Shown here: piece by piece, positions 61,526 through 64,000 of the stretch
Numbering within the stretch: the first letter of the stretch is position 1
Layout: each line of letters starts with the position of its first letter
From: an uncultured Sphingomonas sp.
GTDB lineage: Bacteria > Pseudomonadota > Alphaproteobacteria > Sphingomonadales > Sphingomonadaceae
Length of the DNA: 64,000 bases
Direction of reading: 5' to 3'
Assembly (NCBI RefSeq): GCF_913776855.1
Contig: NZ_CAJYQD010000001.1
Span: forward strand, 1 to 64,000
Notes under the pieces: model-generated
What the model saw: the letters and a program-made list of their open reading frames with translations, nothing else
What the model was told of the DNA's origin: nothing
The model's database searches: none
Translations under genes and position numbers: made by a program

Positions 61526-64000
61526 TCAGAAGCGGTAGCGCGCCCCGAGCAGGAAGCGCGGCTTCAGTTCCTGAGCAAAGACCAGTGCGTTGCGGTCGCG
61601 CCCATATTGCACCAGCGGCTCGCTGGTCAGGTTCACGCCTTCGATCGACAGCGCCATGCGGTCGTTCAGGTCATAGCTGATATTGAAGTCCAGCGTACCG
61701 AACGGCGCGACGAACAGCGGGTTGCGGCTGTCGCCCTGATTGGTCGCGGCAAGGAACTTGTCGCGCCAGTTATAGGTCACGCGGGCGGACAGGCCGCTCT
61801 TGTCGTAGATGATCGACCCGTTGGCACTGTCGCCCAGACCGGTCAGCGCGAACACGTTGACGCTGGGGTCGGCGGCGATGTCGGCATTCACGTCGCCATA
61901 GACCTTGGTGTACGACGCCTGCACGCCGAACCCGGTATTGCCGAAGAAATGCTGACCCGCGAGTTCGAAGCCATAGATATGGCCGTCGCGGTTGTTGACC
62001 GGCTGCGACACCGCGAAATTGTAGAGCGGGTCCTGCGCGTTGCCGTAGATGTCGACCGCCTGCAGGATCGAGTCGACAAAGCCCTGGTTCAGCGCACCGC
62101 CGGCGTTCCGGTTCGCTTGGAACGTCGCGTCGGCCTGGGCGGTGTTGCCGCCGTTCTGCTGGAGCAGCGCGGTGTAGGTGAACAGGTTGACGTCGCTCAG
62201 GTCCGCCGCCAGCGCGCGCAGGCGATCGGCTGCGGTACCCGACCGGGTGCCTGCCGCCCCCGACGACGGGTCGCGCAGGTCGAACAGGGTGCGGTTGAAC
62301 ACGCCCGTGCCGATGAAGTTGCGTACCCGCTTGTCGAAGAAGCCAAGCGAGACATAGCTCGACGGCTTATAATACCACTCCACCGACAGGTCGAAATTGT
62401 CGGAGACCAGCGGCAGCAGCCCGGCATTGCCCGAATTGCCGGTGGGACGACCGCCCAGCGCCGTCGGACGGCTTGGCGCACCAGCCGTCGTCGAGGCGAA
62501 GAGATTGCCGTAATCCGGCCGGGCGAGCGTGCGGCTGGCCGAGGCACGGGCGACGAAATTGTCGAACACCTCGATATTGAAGTCGATCGCCGGCAACAGG
62601 TTCTGGTAATGACCCCGCTGCGATACGGTCGATACCGAGTTGGAGATCACCGACGAGAAGTCGTTGTCGGCATCCCATTTGATCGCCGACGGGGTCGCCT
62701 GGAGCGCGGTCGAGCGGACCTTCGTTTCCTCATAGCGCGTGCCGAACAGCAGGTTGGCGGTGCGCCCGGCAATCTCGCCCTTCCACGTGATCTGTCCGTA
62801 TACGCCCCACACGGTTTCGCCGACGCGGTCGTAATCGTTGGCGGTCGTGTTGATCGGGTTGGCGGCGTAGAATTTCGAGAAGATGTCGTTCAGCGCGACG
62901 GCGTTGCCGCGGAAGGCGGTGCGTTTTACGTCCGCCGTATTGAACCGGTCGAACTTGCAGTCGAGACAGAAGGTCTTGACCACGTTCGAGGCGAGCCGCT
63001 GGACGATGCCCGGATCGGTGATGCCCCAGTCGCCCAGCTGCTGCTGCGTCTGCACCCGCGCGCTGGTCATGACTGAATCGGTATAGGTGCCGCCGACATC
63101 GAACCGGCTGCCGCCGCCCAGATCCCAGCCGAGATCGGCGCGACCGCCGTTGATCCGCTGGCGCTGGGTCGCCGAGTTGGTGCGCGCGATCTGCGTGCCG
63201 AGATCGCCGATGTCGAGGACGCCGTTGCCGTTGCCGTTGATCCGGTCGTTGATCGTCTGCGTCACGCGGGGGAAGCCGCTGCTGTAATCGATCGCCTGGC
63301 TGTCGATGACCGGCGCGCCGAGTGAGATCAGCGTCGCCGAGGTGCCGTTCGGGGCATCCGGCGTCGAACGTGAGACGGCATGATAGCCATCGAGGTTCAG
63401 CGTCAGACGATCGGTCATCTGCCATTTGCCGTTCAGGCCATAGGACTGGAGCTGGGTCTTGGTCGCGCGGAACTGCTGTTCGAAGCCCTGGTCCTTCACG
63501 CCGTTGATCGATTCCGAAATGAAATCGGGCGTGGCGATGACGTCGTTGCCGTTGAAGACGATGCGGCCGAACGGGCGGTTGAACCAGTTGGTCTGTTCGC
63601 TGCGCTGCTCCTCCAGCCGGTTCTGCGCGAACAGCGCGTCGGCGGTGAAGGTCAGCCCTTCGGTCGGCGCGAACTGCAGCACGGCCTGGCCGTTGATGCG
63701 CTCGCGCTTGTTTTCCGAGAACTGGTAGCGGCTGTCGTTCGGGATCAGCGTGAACGGCGTGGTCGGCCGGTTCTCGATCTGGGTCTGCGCATTGACGTAG
63801 GGGCCGGCGGGATTCAGCACGGCCGAGGTCGGGACCACCGTGAAATAATTCGGCGCGCTCTGGGCCGAGGTGCTGTCGCGACGCTGGTAGCTGCCGAATA
63901 CCGACAGGCCGAAGGTGCGGGCGTCGTTACGCCAGCTCATCAGGCCCGACACTTCGGGAAGGACGCGGGCGCCTTCGCCCTGCATGGTGCTGACGTCGTG
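61526..64000 (-). CDS. TonB-dependent outer-membrane receptor (partial, 5' end outside window)
   Basis: At least 824 C-terminal residues of a TonB-dependent receptor; the frame stays open past 64000, so the signal peptide, TonB box and plug are missing. The barrel region has alternating amphipathic strands and many NxxFN/DNFDLSVEWYY repeats, and ends in the family's C-terminal aromatic motif (LLGARYRF). It is the first gene seen of the receptor-SapC-cupin-halogenase locus. Substrate cannot be inferred from the sequence. Confidence 0.93.
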   Translation of the reverse strand, partial: HDVSTMQGEGARVLPEVSGLMSWRNDARTFGLSVFGSYQRRDSTSAQSAPNYFTVVPTSAVLNPAGPYVNAQTQIENRPTTPFTLIPNDSRYQFSENKRERINGQAVLQFAPTEGLTFTADALFAQNRLEEQRSEQTNWFNRPFGRIVFNGNDVIATPDFISESINGVKDQGFEQQFRATKTQLQSYGLNGKWQMTDRLTLNLDGYHAVSRSTPDAPNGTSATLISLGAPVIDSQAIDYSSGFPRVTQTINDRINGNGNGVLDIGDLGTQIARTNSATQRQRINGGRADLGWDLGGGSRFDVGGTYTDSVMTSARVQTQQQLGDWGITDPGIVQRLASNVVKTFCLDCKFDRFNTADVKRTAFRGNAVALNDIFSKFYAANPINTTANDYDRVGETVWGVYGQITWKGEIAGRTANLLFGTRYEETKVRSTALQATPSAIKWDADNDFSSVISNSVSTVSQRGHYQNLLPAIDFNIEVFDNFVARASASRTLARPDYGNLFASTTAGAPSRPTALGGRPTGNSGNAGLLPLVSDNFDLSVEWYYKPSSYVSLGFFDKRVRNFIGTGVFNRTLFDLRDPSSGAAGTRSGTAADRLRALAADLSDVNLFTYTALLQQNGGNTAQADATFQANRNAGGALNQGFVDSILQAVDIYGNAQDPLYNFAVSQPVNNRDGHIYGFELAGQHFFGNTGFGVQASYTKVYGDVNADIAADPSVNVFALTGLGDSANGSIIYDKSGLSARVTYNWRDKFLAATNQGDSRNPLFVAPFGTLDFNISYDLNDRMALSIEGVNLTSEPLVQYGRDRNALVFAQELKPRFLLGARYRF

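Overview
The window is about 66% GC (estimated by eye), almost fully coding, and reads as a chromosomal segment of a Sphingomonadaceae alphaproteobacterium, most likely Sphingomonas. The evidence is the style of the housekeeping proteins (GltX, GltA, DnaB, YidC, Asd, UPF0262, DUF2849), very large TonB-dependent receptors, flavin-dependent tryptophan-halogenase-like proteins next to SapC and cupin-like genes, frequent ATGA/GTGA start-stop overlaps, and short GC-rich inverted repeats between genes. No phage, plasmid, insertion sequence or CRISPR array was seen.

Layout. 1-403: end of a chemotaxis-type operon (CheY-like receiver, STAS protein). 680-9752: housekeeping (gltX-gltA, comEC, a minus-strand run UPF0262 / degenerate GH25 / cdd / dcd / small membrane protein, then dnaB). 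9927-19595: a large TonB-dependent receptor divergent from four overlapping halogenase-family genes, the second of which has lost the family's recognisable motifs. 19648-28420: a nine-gene, mostly translationally coupled operon headed by a LacI-type operator: MFS permease, three TIM-barrel isomerase/epimerase-like proteins (two with Tat signals), a Gfo/Idh/MocA oxidoreductase, a c-type cytochrome, a DUF1080 protein, a Tat-borne gluconate-2-dehydrogenase subunit 3 homologue and a GMC flavoprotein. I read it as a 3-keto-glycoside (oxidise, cleave, re-reduce) sugar pathway. 28604-33170: an unknown gene and the sulfate assimilation operon cobA-DUF2849-cysI-DUF934-cysH. 33253-44260: mixed metabolism (astD, selO, hydrolase, glycosyltransferase, nitronate-monooxygenase-like enzyme, amidotransferase, hydroxyacid dehydrogenase) and small envelope proteins. 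44489-52546: S9 peptidase, asd, a soluble PAS-MCP protein, YitT, hydrolase, GST, ExoD, engB. 52543-54995: canonical rpmH-rnpA-yidD-yidC-engB cluster. 55104-58215: PGPGW-like protein, comM, a small CPWCG protein, a DUF805 protein, tRNA-Leu(CAA), a PilZ protein. 58229-64000: a second halogenase locus (TonB-dependent receptor, SapC, cupin-like, halogenase) running off the window's right end.

How it fits together. Outer-membrane receptors probably import complex glycans or glycosides. The Tat/cytochrome-linked GMC dehydrogenase would oxidise them in the periplasm, and the isomerase-like, DUF1080 and Gfo/Idh/MocA proteins would cleave and recycle the keto sugar, under LacI-family control. The halogenase-like flavoproteins sit beside the receptors in both loci. 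Their substrate is not evident, and no flavin reductase partner is seen.

Three families of long inverted repeats occur. Most copies lie between convergent genes. One sits inside the cys operon, where its edge supplies the cysI Shine-Dalgarno. One lies in frame inside selO and adds about 29 residues.
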